The notes below the pieces were generated by a model. The model was not told where the DNA came from. It did not search any database and saw nothing but the letters and a program-made list of their open reading frames with translations. A stretch of DNA of 5,148 nt from Thiobacillaceae bacterium. GTDB lineage: Bacteria > Pseudomonadota > Gammaproteobacteria > Burkholderiales > Thiobacillaceae. Each line of letters begins with the position of its first letter. The first letter of the stretch is position 1. A program made the position numbers and the translations under genes. Below, in pieces: positions 3,984 through 5,148 of this stretch. The stretch lies in contig JAHENE010000154.1 in NCBI GenBank assembly GCA_024643305.1, positions 1 to 5,148 on the forward strand. Direction: 5' to 3'.

Positions 3984-4337
3984 ATGCCCAATATGACTAC
4001 TATCGGCTCACGCATTCGACTACTGCGGAAGAAGCGCGGCCTAAAGCAAGACGCGCTCGCGAAGTTGGTCGGTATTACTCAAGGGAGCTTGAGCTTGATA
4101 GAGACCAACAAGACGGCAATTCCGGCGGGGGAGACCCTGGCAGGTTTATGCCGCGTACTGGGTACCACGCCCGACTTCATCATCGCTGGCGGTGGTGATC
4201 CCGACAGCATCGAAGGCGCCATCATGGAGCATGAATTGGTGTTTCTGTGGCGCGATTTGCCGCCCGAGGGAAGGCAGATGGTGCTGGACAGCGCGCACTC
4301 TGCAGCTAGGGCGCTAAAAGCCAAAAACCGGGCGTAG
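3984..4337 (+). CDS. CI-type XRE-family phage repressor without autoprotease domain
   Basis: 117 residues. The N-terminal half is an XRE/HTH_3 domain: IGSRIRLLRKKRGLKQDALAKL (helices 1-2, to residue 28), VGI turn, TQGSLSLIE (recognition helix, 32-40), then NKTAIPAGETLAGLCRVLGTTPDFII. The C-terminal part (ELVFLWRDLPPEGRQMVLDSAHSAARALKAK) is a short helical tail common in small XRE repressors. There is no S24/LexA-like peptidase, so RecA-stimulated self-cleavage is not expected. It is divergent from cro and sits between the two operator blocks, so it should maintain lysogeny by repressing both early promoters. ATG 3984 has GGGA four bases upstream; ATG 3993 in the same frame is an alternative. 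The frame is open further upstream but would run through cro. I see no strong promoter for it, as usual for maintenance promoters. A 5-bp GC hairpin without a T tract follows at 4343-4357. Confidence 0.86.
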   Translation: MPNMTTIGSRIRLLRKKRGLKQDALAKLVGITQGSLSLIETNKTAIPAGETLAGLCRVLGTTPDFIIAGGGDPDSIEGAIMEHELVFLWRDLPPEGRQMVLDSAHSAARALKAKNRA

Positions 4338-4379
4338 ACCTTCGGCCAGCCAGGCCGGCCACGATTGTTACAACTAAAT

Positions 4380-4394
4380 ATTGGCGCGCCTATT
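4380..4394. promoter_or_regulatory. Operator OL1-like
   Basis: ATTGGCGCGCCTATT repeats the OR operator core ATTGGCGCGCC exactly and overlaps the first two bases of the -35 box of the rightward promoter. Confidence 0.7.
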
Positions 4395-4421
4395 GACATG
4401 ACGCATTGGTTTGCCAATACT
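4393..4421 (+). promoter_or_regulatory. Rightward early promoter (PL-like)
   Basis: A perfect -35 TTGACA (4393-4398), a 17-base spacer and AATACT (4416-4421) as -10. Transcription would start near 4428, about 50 bases before the first gene of the rightward operon. Its layout (operator, -35, operator, -10) copies that of the cro promoter. Confidence 0.75.
4405..4418. promoter_or_regulatory. Operator OL2-like
   Basis: ATTGGTTTGCCAAT keeps both outer arms (ATTGG and GCCAAT) of the operator and overlaps the -10 box. Its centre is 25 bases from that of the OL1-like site. Confidence 0.6.
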
Positions 4422-4430
4422 GCATCCCAT

Positions 4431-4464
4431 GCGCTGCGGAAACACCAACAGTTGGTGGCAGCGC
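4431..4464 (+). promoter_or_regulatory. Bulged hairpin in the leader of the rightward operon
   Basis: GCGCTGC (4431-4437) pairs with GCAGCGC (4458-4464). Directly inside, CACCAAC (4443-4449) pairs with GTTGGTG (4451-4457), with a one-sided GGAAA bulge (4438-4442). It would begin about 3 bases from the predicted 5' end of the transcript and end right before the ribosome binding site. It might protect the mRNA, regulate translation or act as an antitermination site; no boxA-like sequence is visible. Confidence 0.55.
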
Positions 4465-4466
4465 GG

Positions 4467-4471
4467 AAGGG
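4467..4471 (+). promoter_or_regulatory. Ribosome binding site that sets the start at 4479
   Basis: AAGGG, seven bases before ATG 4479. The open frame extends upstream to 4365, but that would place its start upstream of the promoter. Confidence 0.65.
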
Positions 4472-4478
4472 ATGCACG

Positions 4479-4829
4479 ATGGGAGCAAGCCTCACGCAAA
4501 TGCTGGACGCGGTTCAAGAGCCGCGGGCAACCAGCCTGGTGTATTCGGCCCAGGTGTTCGTGTATGGCCACGGCCTCACGCTTGACCGGCTGAACGTCGA
4601 TACGCTGGACCCGGCGCGTTTCATGCTCGCGTCTGACGGCGAACTTCAGCCGCCCGGCTGGGTCAGCATCGGCACCGCAGTCGTGTCCGTCAACTTGCAC
4701 CCTGAAGCCACGCTTAGTGCCACGGTGGCGAAGCTGGCCAAAGAAGAAGCACAGCGCCGGGTCGAAGCCGCTCAGGAAGCGCTGGCAGCGGCAAACGCCA
4801 CCCTGCAAGCGCTGGAGGTGCAGCAATGA
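4479..4829 (+). CDS. Hypothetical phage early protein with C-terminal coiled coil
   Basis: 116 residues, first gene of the rightward early operon. The N-terminal two thirds (TSLVYSAQVFVYGHGLTLDRL ... PPGWVSIGTAVVSVNLHP) look beta-rich. The last third (LSATVAKLAKEEAQRRVEAAQ, then EALAAANATLQALEVQQ) is a charged, alanine-rich helix likely to form a coiled coil. I cannot assign a function, though small proteins with this two-part layout occur at the head of early operons in Burkholderiales prophages. It is not recognisably lambda N. The start follows AAGGG at an ideal distance and lies about 50 bases from the predicted transcription start. The gene ends in an ATGA overlap with the next. It should be repressed in the lysogen by the CI-type protein. 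Confidence 0.8.
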   Translation: MGASLTQMLDAVQEPRATSLVYSAQVFVYGHGLTLDRLNVDTLDPARFMLASDGELQPPGWVSIGTAVVSVNLHPEATLSATVAKLAKEEAQRRVEAAQEALAAANATLQALEVQQ

Positions 4830-5143
4830 GCGCGCCCTACGAAGTGCCGTTGCCGTCGCTTGACCAGGTGCTGGAACTTGGGCGCGCTGACTTCTTGCGC
4901 AACTCGTTCGACTTTATGGAGAAGACCTTCAACGCGTGCGTCTACCCTCCCGAAGTCGAAGTCAACAAGCAAGCCAGCTTTGGCCAGATCGCAGCAATGA
5001 CGGTGCCGCAGTTGATCGCCATGGCGCGCATCGCAGCCGATGGCCAAGACTCGCAGCGCTGCATGTGGGCGGTGCAACAACTCAACGCCAAAGCGTGGGA
5101 CGGCTATGAGCCGTTTTTCCTAAGCACTGCGGAGTGGGAATGA
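4826..5143 (+). CDS. Hypothetical phage early protein, 105 residues
   Basis: No family recognised. It is an acidic, soluble protein with segments LPSLDQVLELGRADFLRNSF and MTVPQLIAMARIAADGQDSQ and an aromatic end (AKAWDGYEPFFLSTAEWE). No signal peptide, membrane helix or metal motif is visible, apart from two isolated cysteines. The start is secure: ATG 4826 overlaps the previous stop as ATGA and has GGAGG (4814-4818) seven bases upstream. The stop overlaps the start of the next gene in the same manner, so it is a coupled middle member of the early operon. Early DNA metabolism or host takeover would be the usual job at this place, but this is inference from position only. Confidence 0.8.
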   Translation: MSAPYEVPLPSLDQVLELGRADFLRNSFDFMEKTFNACVYPPEVEVNKQASFGQIAAMTVPQLIAMARIAADGQDSQRCMWAVQQLNAKAWDGYEPFFLSTAEWE

Positions 5144-5148
5144 TGGCC
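5140..5148 (+). CDS. Start of the next early-operon gene (partial)
   Basis: ATGATGGCC follows GGAG (5131-5134). The first ATG (5140) overlaps the preceding stop as ATGA; the second (5143) shares only one base with it and has a better spacing of eight. Only three codons are in the window, so no product can be named. Confidence 0.55.

Noticed and set aside
4343..4357. CGGCC-AGCCA-GGCCG hairpin after the repressor as an intrinsic terminator
   Set aside because: The stem is short and there is no T tract; noted only as a possible weak element.
1..5148. CRISPR arrays, insertion sequences, integrase, attachment sites, rRNA
   Set aside because: I found no regularly spaced repeats, transposase or integrase motifs, or rRNA-like sequence in the window.

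Overview
This window looks like the immunity and early control region of a lambda-like (lambdoid-type) temperate prophage. The protein families (NinG, a small phage HNH nuclease, an XRE repressor facing a Cro-like protein), the GC-rich codon use and the gene style suggest a betaproteobacterial host, most likely Burkholderiales/Comamonadaceae. The host assignment is inference from resemblance; nothing in the window names the host.

Layout. A short divergent control region at about 3899-3984 separates two transcription directions. Leftward (minus strand) run a Cro-like gene (3705-3899), a possible hypothetical gene (3247-3708), a small Cys/His protein (3053-3250), an HNH-like protein with a C-terminal helix-turn-helix (2481-3056) and a small possible winged-helix protein (2266-2484). 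Then come about 400 bases without a convincing gene (1868-2265), which hold a striking set of nested inverted repeats. Leftward transcription resumes with a small protein like the C-terminal part of phage replication proteins (1532-1867), a stand-alone LuxR-type helix-turn-helix protein (1332-1535), a Cys-rich small protein (1138-1335), an unknown 65-residue protein (944-1141), NinG (414-947) and an HNH endonuclease (26-355) with its own sigma-70-like promoter. Rightward (plus strand) run the CI-type repressor (3984-4337) and, from a second operator-promoter block at 4380-4421, an early operon of at least three genes (4479-4829, 4826-5143 and one beginning at 5140 or 5143).

Control logic. The repressor gene lies between two matched operator/promoter blocks, like lambda OR and OL. 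Each has one operator overlapping the upstream edge of the -35 box and a second between -35 and -10, all variants of ATTGGCGCGCCAAT. The Cro-like and CI-like proteins share the recognition-helix signature TQGSxSL, which fits competition for the same sites. The repressor has no autoprotease domain, so classical RecA-driven cleavage is unlikely. A GC-rich hairpin followed by TTT lies just after cro on the leftward strand (a tR1-like position), and the rightward leader carries a strong bulged hairpin directly before the first ribosome binding site.

Gene packing is extreme. Nearly every junction in both operons is a 4-base ATGA overlap, and two junctions use TTGA instead, which moves the start of ninG and of the gene before it to TTG codons. 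The most unusual element is at 2135-2240: two adjacent hairpins whose loops contain a perfect 10-base complement, predicting a kissing-loop or pseudoknot RNA of unknown function.
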